From the NCBI GenBank assembly GCA_903938815.1, contig CAJAES010000122.1, forward strand, positions 1-64,000: a DNA stretch of 64,000 nucleotides, given 5' to 3'. Under the pieces are notes generated by a model. That model saw nothing but the letters and a program-made list of their open reading frames with translations, did not search any database and was not told the origin of the DNA. Position 1 is the first letter of the stretch. Each line of letters begins with the position of its first letter. This document shows positions 41,082-49,465 of this stretch, in pieces. The DNA is from an uncultured beta proteobacterium (GTDB lineage: Bacteria > Pseudomonadota > Gammaproteobacteria > Burkholderiales > Burkholderiaceae_C). The position numbers were made by a program, and so were the translations under genes.

Positions 41082-42823
41082 AGCGGCGCCACCGAGACGG
41101 TCAGCACCGCAGCCTGCCCGCGGTCGACGGCCGCCAGGCAGCGTGCGATGGCGGCGGGCACATCGGCCGGGTCGGACACGGCCTCGCCGTGCGCGCCGAA
41201 CGCGGCACCCACCTGCTCGAAGTGCCGATGCTCGCCGCCCAGGCGCGCCTGGAACTGCTGCGCCTGCTCGGCCTCGCCGCCCGGGTGCACGCGCAGCACG
41301 GCTTCCTTGACGGCCTGCCAGCCGCCGTTGTCCAGCACCACGGTGAAGATGGGCAGGCCGTAGCGCTGCGCCACCGCATACACCGACGTGGGCGTGGAGA
41401 AGTGGAACCCGCCGTCACCCACCACCTGCAGCACGCGCACGCCGGGGCGGGCCAACCGCGCGCCCAGCGCCATGCCGCCGCTGTAGCCCAGGCCGCCGCC
41501 GGCGCAGCCGATGAGCGTGCCGGGCTCGGTTCGCATGATCTGCCCCAGCACCGCGGGCGAGTTGCGGATGGCTTCGTTGACGACGATGTCCTGCGGGTTC
41601 AGCGCCGCACCCAGCTGCGCGCACAGCCAGGCGGGCGAGATGGCGCCCGGCGTGCCGGTGTCGGCCGCAGCGGCGTCGCGCGCCCGCAGGCGGGCCGCGC
41701 GCGCCACCTGCAGCGCGGCCAGGCGCCCTGCCACCTTGGTGCGCCAAGCGTCGTCTGCTCGCGCCTGCACCGCAGCCAGCACCTGCGCCAGTGCCGTGCC
41801 GCAGTCGGCCTGCAGCCGCAGGTCGGTCGGGAAGCCCCACATCGGGAAATCCTGCTTCAGCGGGTCGACGTCGATGTGGATGAAGGTGGCGCCGGCGTCG
41901 GGCGTGACGAACTTCGGCAGCCAGGGCACGTCGATGTCGAGCAGCAGGCCGAGGTCCGCGCCGGGCAGCACGCGGGCGGGGTCGAAACCGGCAAAGCACG
42001 GCGAATCGCGCGAGATGCTCAGCGAGGCGGGCATGAACTCCACCACCTTCATGCCGATGGCCAGCGCAAGCGCTTCCAGCACCGGCACGGCCTCGGGCTT
42101 GCGGCCCAGGTAGCTGGTGATGACGACCGGGTTCTCGGCGGCCATCAGCCGCTCGGCGATCAGCGCCGCCTGATCAGGCGCGATGCCGCCCGCCGCCACG
42201 GGGCCGTAGCGCGTGCCCGGAAAGCTGGCCACGCGGCCGGGCTCCCAGGTCTCGGCCAGCGTCTCGCGGGGCAGGGTCAGGTAGACCGGCCCGGGCGGGT
42301 CGCTCTGCATCACGGTGTGGGCGCGGCGCAGAACCTCCTTCGCCGTGACACCGGTGGGCAGCGAGTATTCCCACTTGACGTAGGGGCGCACCAGGCTGCC
42401 GATGTCGAACGGGTCCTGCACGAAGTGGATGTAGTTGTCGCGCGAGCCGGGCAACTCGCCGCGCAGCGTGAAGGGCGAGCGCCCCGCCATCAGCAGCACC
42501 GGCAACCGCGAGCGGAACAGGTTGTGCAGGCCCATCGCCGCATTGGCGGTGCCGGCGTCGACGTGCACCATCACGCCCTGCCCGCGCCCCGTGACGGCGG
42601 CAAACCCCGCCGCCATGTGAACCGCCACGTTCTCGTGCGGGCACAGCATCACCTGGGGCTGCGGACGCCCCTGGCGCTCGAAGGCCGCCATCGCCTCGAT
42701 CAGCGACACATGGTCGGTGCCGAGGTTGCAGAACAGGTGCTCGATGCCGCACTCCTGCAGGCCGTCAAGGAAGTGGGCGGCGGTGGTCGGGACGGGCACG
42801 GGGTGGGACATGGATGCGTTCAT
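41078..42823 (-). CDS. Thiamine-pyrophosphate-dependent enzyme (acetolactate synthase/decarboxylase-like)
   Basis: A 581-residue TPP enzyme of the POX/AHAS group. Glutamate of the cofactor motif is in LCPHENVAVHMAAGF. The middle domain ends around DPLKQDFPMWG. The TPP-Mg motif GDG-x(~25)-N is GDGGFHF...VLDNGGW in the C-terminal part. Decarboxylation or ligation of a 2-oxo acid is expected; the product is unknown. Start ATG 42823 (an ATG four codons later is also possible). It is in an operon after a FAD hydroxylase and before the PanE-like reductase. Confidence 0.82.
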   Translation of the reverse strand: MNASMSHPVPVPTTAAHFLDGLQECGIEHLFCNLGTDHVSLIEAMAAFERQGRPQPQVMLCPHENVAVHMAAGFAAVTGRGQGVMVHVDAGTANAAMGLHNLFRSRLPVLLMAGRSPFTLRGELPGSRDNYIHFVQDPFDIGSLVRPYVKWEYSLPTGVTAKEVLRRAHTVMQSDPPGPVYLTLPRETLAETWEPGRVASFPGTRYGPVAAGGIAPDQAALIAERLMAAENPVVITSYLGRKPEAVPVLEALALAIGMKVVEFMPASLSISRDSPCFAGFDPARVLPGADLGLLLDIDVPWLPKFVTPDAGATFIHIDVDPLKQDFPMWGFPTDLRLQADCGTALAQVLAAVQARADDAWRTKVAGRLAALQVARAARLRARDAAAADTGTPGAISPAWLCAQLGAALNPQDIVVNEAIRNSPAVLGQIMRTEPGTLIGCAGGGLGYSGGMALGARLARPGVRVLQVVGDGGFHFSTPTSVYAVAQRYGLPIFTVVLDNGGWQAVKEAVLRVHPGGEAEQAQQFQARLGGEHRHFEQVGAAFGAHGEAVSDPADVPAAIARCLAAVDRGQAAVLTVSVAPL

Positions 42824-42831
42824 CGGTGAGG

Positions 42832-44049
42832 TCAGGCGGGCAAATCCAGGGGCAGGCGGGTCACGTCGTGCTCGAACAGCCAGTCGTAGCGCTGACGCAC
42901 GCGGCCGGGCTCCCATTCGCGGTCGATGTAGGCCGCGGCGGCGGTGGGGTCGGCCAGAACCGGGTTGTGGAAGCGGGTGGTGTTGTCGTCCGCGCCCTGC
43001 ACGATGCGCGTGGTGCGCGGCAGGCGCAGCGCCACGAATCGCGCCAGCGCGCCCGGCGCATCCGACGCGTCAGGCAGTTCGGTCAGGCAGCGGGCGAGCA
43101 GCAGCGCATCCTCGAGCGCCATGTTCGCGCCCTGCGCCAGGAAGGGCAGCGTCGGGTGCGCTGCGTCGCCGATGAGAACGCTGCGGCCGTCCAGCCAGCC
43201 GGCCAGCGGCGGCCGGCTCAGCAGGGCCCAGCGGAACGGCGTGTCCATCGCGTCGATCAGGCGGTGCAGGTCGGGGTGCCAGCCGGAAAGATCGCGGTGC
43301 ACCTCCTCGTGGGTGCCCGCGTCCGACCAGGATTCGCCGCGCCACTCGGGTTTCTCGACGATGGCGACCACATTGAGCAACTCGCCCCGGCGCAGCGGGT
43401 AGGTGATGACGTGCCCGCCGGGCCCGACCCAGTTGACGCCGACAGGCTCGCAAAGCTCGGGTTCCAGGCGGGCGGTGGGCACCACGCCACGCCAGGCCAT
43501 CAGCCCCGTGAAGCGGGCCGAACCCTCGCCGAAGACAGCCCGGCGCTGTGCCGAATGCACGCCGTCGGCTGCCACCATCACGTCCGCATGGAATTCACGG
43601 CCGTCGGCAGCCGTGACGCGAACGGCATCGCCGATCGTCTCGGCGCGCGTCACGCGCACGCCGGTCTGCAACGCGCCCGGCGCCGCCGACTCGAAGGCCG
43701 CCCGAAGCACCTGATGGAGGTCGCCCCTGTGCAGCATCCAGTACGGCGCGCCGAAGCGCGCACGCGCGTCGGAACCCAGATCGAAGAGCGGCCAGCGCCG
43801 CCCCGTGTTCCACAGGCGCACCTCCTTGGCAGCGGCTTCGCAGGCCACGGCCTCGATGGCGGCGCCCAGGCCGAGCGACTGCAGCACCCGGCTGCCGTTG
43901 GGCGCGATCTGCAGGCCCGCGCCGACCTCGCGCAACTGCCCTGCCTGCTCCAGCACCTCGACATCCACTCCGCGCTGCCGCAGCGCCAGCGCCGTGGCCA
44001 GGCCGGCGATGCCGGCACCGGAGATGATGACCTTGCGAACGGAAGACAT
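42832..44049 (-). CDS. FAD-dependent monooxygenase (salicylate/3-hydroxybenzoate hydroxylase-like)
   Basis: A 405-residue class A flavoprotein monooxygenase. IISGAGIAGLATALAL is the FAD motif, DVMVAADGVHSAQRRAV the DG motif for FAD/NADPH and LIGDAAHPTLPFLAQGANMA the GD motif. It hydroxylates an aromatic ring with NAD(P)H and O2. It heads the minus-strand operon (then TPP enzyme, PanE-like, Bug, MarR) and its promoter faces the nested palindrome. ATG 44049 was used; 44055 is also in frame. Confidence 0.87.
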   Translation of the reverse strand: MSSVRKVIISGAGIAGLATALALRQRGVDVEVLEQAGQLREVGAGLQIAPNGSRVLQSLGLGAAIEAVACEAAAKEVRLWNTGRRWPLFDLGSDARARFGAPYWMLHRGDLHQVLRAAFESAAPGALQTGVRVTRAETIGDAVRVTAADGREFHADVMVAADGVHSAQRRAVFGEGSARFTGLMAWRGVVPTARLEPELCEPVGVNWVGPGGHVITYPLRRGELLNVVAIVEKPEWRGESWSDAGTHEEVHRDLSGWHPDLHRLIDAMDTPFRWALLSRPPLAGWLDGRSVLIGDAAHPTLPFLAQGANMALEDALLLARCLTELPDASDAPGALARFVALRLPRTTRIVQGADDNTTRFHNPVLADPTAAAAYIDREWEPGRVRQRYDWLFEHDVTRLPLDLPA

Positions 44050-44128
44050 CGGCATCGGCGCCAGTTGGATGGCGAAAGAGGATCGGCGACGGGAAGTCGG
44101 CCAAGGGGAACCGGCAACCTGCGCCGGC

Positions 44129-44171
44129 TGAAACGACGCGGTCGTTAGCATGCTAATTTCACGTCGTTTCA
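44129..44171. promoter_or_regulatory. Nested palindromic operator (probable MarR site) between divergent operons
   Basis: A perfect 12-base palindrome TTAGCATGCTAA (44145-44156) lies inside a second inverted repeat with arms TGAAACGACG (44129-44138) and CGTCGTTTCA (44162-44171); the two dyad centres differ by only half a base. MarR proteins bind short AT-rich palindromes like the inner one. It is placed 80 bases upstream of the minus operon start and 92 bases upstream of the plus operon start. Confidence 0.6.
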
Positions 44172-44217
44172 TGACCCAGCGCAAACCGGGTTAGCCCCGA
44201 TGCAGGCATCAGCCAGA

Positions 44218-44229
44218 TCGTTAGCATGC
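44218..44229 (+). promoter_or_regulatory. Second copy of the operator half-sequence
   Basis: TCGTTAGCATGC repeats the left portion (44142-44153) of the nested operator, 76 bases further on and just ahead of the Bug gene ribosome site (GGAGGA). It may be a second binding site. Confidence 0.35.
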
Positions 44230-44262
44230 CACCCATCGGGCCTGGCGCCCGGAGGAAGCTCC

Positions 44263-45225
44263 ATGTCGATGCACCGCCGAACATTGCTCGGTTCACTGAT
44301 AGCGCTCGCGGGCGCGCCGGTCTGGGCTCAGACGGCACCGCAGCCGCTGCGCCTGATCGTGCCCTTCACGCCCGGCACCGGCATCGACCTCATCGCGCGC
44401 CAGATAGGCCCCCACCTCGCGGAGCGGCTGGGCCGCCCGGTGGTCGTCGAGAACCGCGCGGGAGCCTCTGGCAACATCGGCACCGAGGCCGTGGTGCGGG
44501 CGCCCGCCGACGGCAGCACGCTGCTCGTGACGGTCAACACGATGGTGATGAACCGCGCGCTCTACCCGAAGCTCGCGTTCGACCCCGTTCGCGACCTCGA
44601 CCCCGTCACGCTCACGAGCTGGGGCACGCTGCTGCTGGTGGCCGGCAAGAGCGCGGGCGTTGCCACGGCGCAGGAACTGCTGGCCAAGGCACGCGCCCGG
44701 CCCGGCGCCCTCAACTACGGCTCTCCGGGCGCCGGCACACCGCACCACCTGGCGATGGAACTGCTGAAGAACCGCACCGGCAGCTTCATCACCCACATTC
44801 CCTACCGCGGCACCGGCCCGGCGCTGACCGATCTCCTGGGTGGCCAGATCGACGTGATGTTCCTGCCCATCCACGTGGCGCTGCAGCACGTGCGAACCGG
44901 CAACCTCAAGGCCCTGGGCATCAGCAGCGAGAAGCCGAGCCCGCTGCTGCCCGGCGTGCCGCCGCTGCGCGACCTCAAGCTCGGCGAACTCGATGTCGAG
45001 ATGTGGTACGGCGTGCTCGCCCCCAAGGGCACGCCCGCCCCGGTGGTGGAGCGCCTGAACCGCGAGCTGAAGGACATCCTCGCCCGGCCCGACGTGAAGG
45101 CCGCCTTCGAGACCCAGGGCATGCTGCCCACGCACAGCACGCCGGGCGAGTTCCGCGCGCTGGTCGAGAAGGACGCCGCCCGCTGGGCGCAGGTCATCCA
45201 GGCCCAGGGCATCAAGCCGGACTGA
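44263..45225 (+). CDS. Bug/TctC-family periplasmic substrate-binding protein
   Basis: A 320-residue protein with a signal peptide (MHRRTLLGSLIALAGAPVWA) and motifs RLIVPFTPGTGIDLIARQI, GTEAVVRAPADGSTLLV and HIPYRGTGPALTD. GGAGGAAG precedes ATG 44263, a strong ribosome site. It heads the plus-strand catabolic operon and, with the Bug protein at 39127, gives the cluster two binding proteins. Confidence 0.92.
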   Translation: MSMHRRTLLGSLIALAGAPVWAQTAPQPLRLIVPFTPGTGIDLIARQIGPHLAERLGRPVVVENRAGASGNIGTEAVVRAPADGSTLLVTVNTMVMNRALYPKLAFDPVRDLDPVTLTSWGTLLLVAGKSAGVATAQELLAKARARPGALNYGSPGAGTPHHLAMELLKNRTGSFITHIPYRGTGPALTDLLGGQIDVMFLPIHVALQHVRTGNLKALGISSEKPSPLLPGVPPLRDLKLGELDVEMWYGVLAPKGTPAPVVERLNRELKDILARPDVKAAFETQGMLPTHSTPGEFRALVEKDAARWAQVIQAQGIKPD

Positions 45226-45237
45226 ACCAGGGCCCCC

Positions 45238-46413
45238 ATGGACATCGTCATCATCGGCGCCGGCATCGGCGGTCTCGCGGCGGCGGCCTGCCTGCTGCAG
45301 GACGGCCACCGCGTGCGCGTCTTCGAGCAGGCGCCCCAGCTCGGCGAGGTGGGCGCGGGCATCCAGATGAGCGCCAACGCCGTCAAGGTGCTCGACCATC
45401 TCGGCCTGCGCGCCGCCATCGAGCCCGACGCCGTGCGCCCGCTGGCATTCGAGTTCCGGCGCTTCGACACCGGCGAGGTGCTGCACCGCATCCCGCTGGG
45501 CGAACCGCACGAGAAGGCGCACGGTGCGCCCTATTTCCAGATCCACCGCGCCGACCTGCACCGCGCGCTGCAGGCCGCCGTGGAGCGGCTGTCGCCGGGC
45601 TGCGTCACGCTGAACGCGCGCGCCGTGAGCCTGGACGACGGCCCCGACGGCGTGCGCGTGGCGTTCGACGGCGCGCCACCCGTGCAGACCGAACTCCTGG
45701 TGGGCGCCGACGGCATCAAGTCGGTGGTGCGCCAGCACGTCATCGGCGCCGACGCCCCCAACTTCACCGGGCAGGTGGCGTGGCGCTGCACGGTGCCCAT
45801 CGAGCGCATCGCGCCCGAGCTGCGCACCGACATCGTCTCCACCATCTGGTGCGGCCCGCACAACCACGCGGTGATGTATTACCTGCGCGGCGGCCGGGTG
45901 CTCAACTTCGTGGGCTGCGTCGAGCGCGCGGACGAGGAAGAGTCCTGGACGGCGAAGCGCCCCTGGGAGGAACTGGACGCCGACTACCGCGACTGGCACC
46001 CGATGGTGCGCGCCGTGATCGACACCGTGGACCGCGACCAGTGCTTCCGCTGGGCACTCAACAACCGCGTCCCGAGCCTCGTCTGGAGCCGCGGGCGCTG
46101 CACGATGCTGGGCGACGCGGTGCACGCCACCCTGCCCTACATGGCCCAGGGCGCCGCGATGGCCATCGAGGACGCCGCCGTGCTGGCCCGTGCCGTGGCG
46201 CTGGACGGCCCGCTGGAAGATCGCCTGCGCCGCTACGAGCAGCACCGCGCGCCGCGCACCGCGCGCGTAGTGCACGAATCCAGCGAGATGGGCGAGCTGT
46301 ATCACATCAGCGATGCGGCGCAGATGCGCCAGGCCTTCCACGACCGCAACATCGCGCGCTCGCGCAACGAGTGGCTCTACCCGTATGACCCGCTGAACGT
46401 GGCCATTCCCTGA
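45238..46413 (+). CDS. FAD-dependent monooxygenase (salicylate 1-/3-hydroxybenzoate 6-monooxygenase-like)
   Basis: A 391-residue class A aromatic hydroxylase. VIIGAGIGGLAAAACLL is the FAD motif, ELLVGADGIKSVVRQHV the DG motif and CTMLGDAVHATLPYMAQGAA the GD motif; the sequence VFEQAPQLGEVGAGIQMSAN is a strong feature of the salicylate-hydroxylase group. It is 12 bases after the Bug gene, and 10 bases before the next hydroxylase, so the three are one operon. The ring substrate is not fixed by sequence. Confidence 0.9.
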   Translation: MDIVIIGAGIGGLAAAACLLQDGHRVRVFEQAPQLGEVGAGIQMSANAVKVLDHLGLRAAIEPDAVRPLAFEFRRFDTGEVLHRIPLGEPHEKAHGAPYFQIHRADLHRALQAAVERLSPGCVTLNARAVSLDDGPDGVRVAFDGAPPVQTELLVGADGIKSVVRQHVIGADAPNFTGQVAWRCTVPIERIAPELRTDIVSTIWCGPHNHAVMYYLRGGRVLNFVGCVERADEEESWTAKRPWEELDADYRDWHPMVRAVIDTVDRDQCFRWALNNRVPSLVWSRGRCTMLGDAVHATLPYMAQGAAMAIEDAAVLARAVALDGPLEDRLRRYEQHRAPRTARVVHESSEMGELYHISDAAQMRQAFHDRNIARSRNEWLYPYDPLNVAIP

Positions 46414-46423
46414 TGGAAACGCC

Positions 46424-48118
46424 GTGAAGGATTCGGGCGGATTCGACACCGACGTGCTCATCGTCGGCGCCGGCCCGGTGGGCCTGACGCTCGCGATGAA
46501 CCTGGCGCAGCGCGGCCTGCGCGCCACGCTGGTCGAGATGCGTTCGCGCGGCCAGCCGCCCGAGCCCAAGTGCAACCACGTCTCGGCGCGCTCGATGGAG
46601 ATCTTCCGCCGCCTCGGCGTGGCCCCGGCGCTGCGCGCGGCCGGCCTGCCGGACGACTACCCGCACGACGTCTCCTACCGCACCACGACCACCGGCCGCG
46701 AGATCACGCGCATCCGCATCCCGGGCCGCGTCGACCGCTTCACCGACCGCTCCGGCCCCGACGGCTGGTGGCCCACGCCCGAGCCGCCGCACCGCGTCAA
46801 CCAGCGCTACCTGGAGCCCATCCTGGTCGAGCATGCCGCAGCCATGCCCGGCGTGGTGATGCTCAACCGCACCCGAGTCGACGGCTTCACGCAGGATGCC
46901 GACGGCGTCACGGTGCAGGCCACGCAACTCGACGGCGAACAGCCCGTCACGCTGCGCGCGCGTTTCCTGGCCGGCTGCGACGGCGGCCGCTCCCTGGTGC
47001 GCAAGGGCATCGGCGCACGGCTGGTGGGCGACGACGTCATCCAGCGCGTGCAGTCCAGCTTCATCCGCGCGCCGGGGCTCATCGGGCTCATGCAGGCGCC
47101 GCCGGCCTGGGGCCTGTTTTCCTTCAACCCGCGGCGCTCGGGCGTGCTCTACGCCATCGACGGCCGCGAGCTCTGGCTGGTGCACAACTACCTGCGCGAC
47201 GACGAACCCGACTTCGAATCGGTGGACCGCGACTGGGCGCTGCGCACCATCCTCGGCGTCGGCTCCGACTTCGAGTACGAACTGCTCAGCAAGGAAGATT
47301 GGTTCGGCCGACGCCTGGTGGCGGACAGCTTCCGCGGGCAGCGCGCCTACCTCTGCGGGGACGCAGCCCACCTGTGGGTGCCCTACGCCGGCTACGGCAT
47401 GAACGCCGGCATCGCCGACGCCGACAACCTGGCCTGGCACCTGGCCGGCGTGCTGGAAGGCTGGGCCGGGCCGGCTGCGCTCGACGCCTACGTGCGCGAG
47501 CGCCAGCCCATCACCGAGCAGGTGTCGCGCTTCGCGATGGACCACGCGCATGCGATGGCCAGGCGCCGCCGCGCCGTGCCCGATGGCCTGGAGGCCGATG
47601 GCCCGGAAGGCGACCGCCTGCGCGCCGAGGTGGGCCGCGACCTGTACGAACTGAACGTGCAGCAGTACTGCTGCGCGGGCCTGAACTTCGGCTACTACTA
47701 CGACCAGTCCCCCGTGATCGCCTACGACGACGAGACCGCGCCGGGCTACAGCATGGGCGCCTTCACGCCTTCCACGGTGCCGGGCTGCCGGCTGCCGCAC
47801 CTGTGGCTGCCCGACGGGCGATCGATCCAGGACGCGCTCGGGCCGGCCTTCACGCTGCTGCGCATCGACCCCACCGCGCCCGTTCAGGCCCTGCTGGACG
47901 CCGCGCGGGAGCGCGGGGTTCCCATGACGCTCCTGGACCTGCCTTCCGCCGGCCTGCCTTCCTCCGGCCTGCAATCCGCCAGCCTTCCGCCTGAATACCG
48001 CCACCCGCTATTGATGGCGCGCCAGGACTCGCACGTGGTCTGGCGCGGCAGCGCGCCCGGCCCGCAGGCGGCCGCGGCGCTGCTGGAGCGCCTGCGCGGC
48101 GGCGTGCCGGCCGGCTGA
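46424..48118 (+). CDS. FAD-dependent aromatic/phenol hydroxylase (PHBH superfamily, TfdB/MhpA-like)
   Basis: A 564-residue hydroxylase. VLIVGAGPVGLTLAMNLAQR is the FAD motif, LAGCDGGRSLVRKGIG the DG motif and LCGDAAHLWVPYAGYGMN the GD motif. The length and C-terminal thioredoxin-like tail (from DGRSIQDALGPAFTLLRI) are those of phenol/3-(3-hydroxyphenyl)propionate hydroxylases. A Pro/Ser-rich link (SAGLPSSGLQSASLPP) lies near residues 515-530. The start is GTG 46424 because the ATG just before it is out of frame. Confidence 0.87.
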   Translation: MKDSGGFDTDVLIVGAGPVGLTLAMNLAQRGLRATLVEMRSRGQPPEPKCNHVSARSMEIFRRLGVAPALRAAGLPDDYPHDVSYRTTTTGREITRIRIPGRVDRFTDRSGPDGWWPTPEPPHRVNQRYLEPILVEHAAAMPGVVMLNRTRVDGFTQDADGVTVQATQLDGEQPVTLRARFLAGCDGGRSLVRKGIGARLVGDDVIQRVQSSFIRAPGLIGLMQAPPAWGLFSFNPRRSGVLYAIDGRELWLVHNYLRDDEPDFESVDRDWALRTILGVGSDFEYELLSKEDWFGRRLVADSFRGQRAYLCGDAAHLWVPYAGYGMNAGIADADNLAWHLAGVLEGWAGPAALDAYVRERQPITEQVSRFAMDHAHAMARRRRAVPDGLEADGPEGDRLRAEVGRDLYELNVQQYCCAGLNFGYYYDQSPVIAYDDETAPGYSMGAFTPSTVPGCRLPHLWLPDGRSIQDALGPAFTLLRIDPTAPVQALLDAARERGVPMTLLDLPSAGLPSSGLQSASLPPEYRHPLLMARQDSHVVWRGSAPGPQAAAALLERLRGGVPAG

Positions 48119-48134
48119 GCCCGCGGGCGGGCGC

Positions 48135-48881
48135 TCAGTCCTTCTCGCGGCCTGCGCGCCCCTGGCGCTTGTCCTGCCCGCCGCGCTCGTCGGGCTCCAC
48201 GCCGGGGTCGCGATGGCATTCGACGCAGTTCTCGAAGTCGGAGATGCCTTCCTTCTCGTGCTTCGCGCGGATGTTGGCCGGCGTGTGCTCGTGGCAGCCG
48301 TAGCAGGTGAAGCGGCGGTAGTCGTTGTTCTGGTGGCAGGTCACGCAGGTCGTGTCGTGGTCGCGGTCCAGCACGAAGAACTCGGCGTGCTCGAAGGTCG
48401 CCGGCTTCCAGGCCTCCTGCCCGTGACAGGACTGGCAGTTGCCCGTGATCTGCCGGTGCAGGCTGTCCGTCGGGGCCTTGTGGCAGCTGTCGCACTGGTC
48501 CTGCACGGCCTGGCGCAGCAGCGCGTGCGAAAACGGCTTGCGCTGGCGTTGCGTCAGCCGGGGCGCCTGATGGTCGCTGTGGCAGGCCATGCAGTCCTGC
48601 TCGATCAGGTCCTGGTGGAACGACGCCTTCAGGCCCTTGGCGGGCAGCGCGACGCCCTTCGTGGTGCGCAGGCCGATGTCCGGCAGCGCATGGCAATCGA
48701 TGCACAGCGCCGCCGATGCGCCGCGCCAAGGCGCGTGGCAGGCAAAGCAGTCGGTCGCCACCTCGGCATGCGCCTTCATCACCGGCCCCGGCGCGACCAT
48801 GAGGTGCGGATACGCGAACACGAGGCCCACCAGCGCCGCCAGGTTGGCGCCGATGATGAGCAGCAGCCAGCGGCGCTTCAT
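48135..48881 (-). CDS. Membrane-anchored eight-haem c-type cytochrome
   Basis: A 248-residue protein with an N-terminal membrane anchor (LLLIIGANLAALVGLVFAYP) and eight CxxCH motifs: CFACH, CIDCH, CMACH, CDSCH, CQSCH, CVTCH, CYGCH and CVECH. The haems lie in the periplasm. The C-terminus is charged (RGGQDKRQGRAGREKD). Likely carries electrons from the membrane module to a periplasmic acceptor. Start overlaps the stop of the upstream b-type gene (ATGA). Last gene of the six-gene operon. Confidence 0.88.
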   Translation of the reverse strand: MKRRWLLLIIGANLAALVGLVFAYPHLMVAPGPVMKAHAEVATDCFACHAPWRGASAALCIDCHALPDIGLRTTKGVALPAKGLKASFHQDLIEQDCMACHSDHQAPRLTQRQRKPFSHALLRQAVQDQCDSCHKAPTDSLHRQITGNCQSCHGQEAWKPATFEHAEFFVLDRDHDTTCVTCHQNNDYRRFTCYGCHEHTPANIRAKHEKEGISDFENCVECHRDPGVEPDERGGQDKRQGRAGREKD

Positions 48882-49465
48882 GCCCAGCCCCAGAACAGGA
48901 ACACCGCCACGATGTGCGCGATGGCCAGCACGCCGAAAGCCAGCGTGATCGGGAAGTGCACCAGGCGCCACTTCTTCACGGCATCGAAGGTCAGGCTGTC
49001 CCAGTAGGTGCGCTCAGCCATCTCCGACGCCGACAGGCCGCTTTCGCGCATGCGCAGGCGCGCCGCCTCGAGCCGGCTGCGGGAGCGCCCGAGCAGGAAC
49101 TTGCCGGTCAGCCCGCTGCCGACATTGATCAGCATCGCGCCCACCGCCAGCCAGCCGAGGATCGAGCTGAAGTGGATGCCGGCATGCACGAGGATCAGCA
49201 GCGAACCCAGCCAGGCCAGCCCTTCGTGCCAGCGCAGCAGGCCGGCCGGCGTTCCCGACTGGATGAGCTTGCGCTTGCGCATCGAGTACCCGAAGGAGCC
49301 GATGATCAGCAGCGTGCCGGGAATGCCCAGATAGCGTCCGACCCACACGATGCCCAGCAAATGAAGCGCCGCATCGATCAGGCCGGTGGCCGCGATCAGC
49401 ACCACCATGTACAGCACGAAGGGAATCACCTCGTGCCGCATCAGACGAGCCTGGAGCGCTGCCAT
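48878..49465 (-). CDS. Integral membrane protein with histidine-rich helices (b-type cytochrome-like)
   Basis: A 195-residue membrane protein with four or five hydrophobic segments. Histidines placed within helices (LVHAGIHFSSILGW, LVHFPITLAFGVLAIAHIV, and RWHEGLAW) could bind b-type haem, but no recognised family motif is complete, so this is inference. It is flanked by an Fe-S flavoreductase and the eight-haem cytochrome, which suggests it moves electrons across the membrane between them. ATG 49465 overlaps the stop of the flavoreductase; 49441 is an alternative. Confidence 0.65.
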   Translation of the reverse strand: MAALQARLMRHEVIPFVLYMVVLIAATGLIDAALHLLGIVWVGRYLGIPGTLLIIGSFGYSMRKRKLIQSGTPAGLLRWHEGLAWLGSLLILVHAGIHFSSILGWLAVGAMLINVGSGLTGKFLLGRSRSRLEAARLRMRESGLSASEMAERTYWDSLTFDAVKKWRLVHFPITLAFGVLAIAHIVAVFLFWGWA

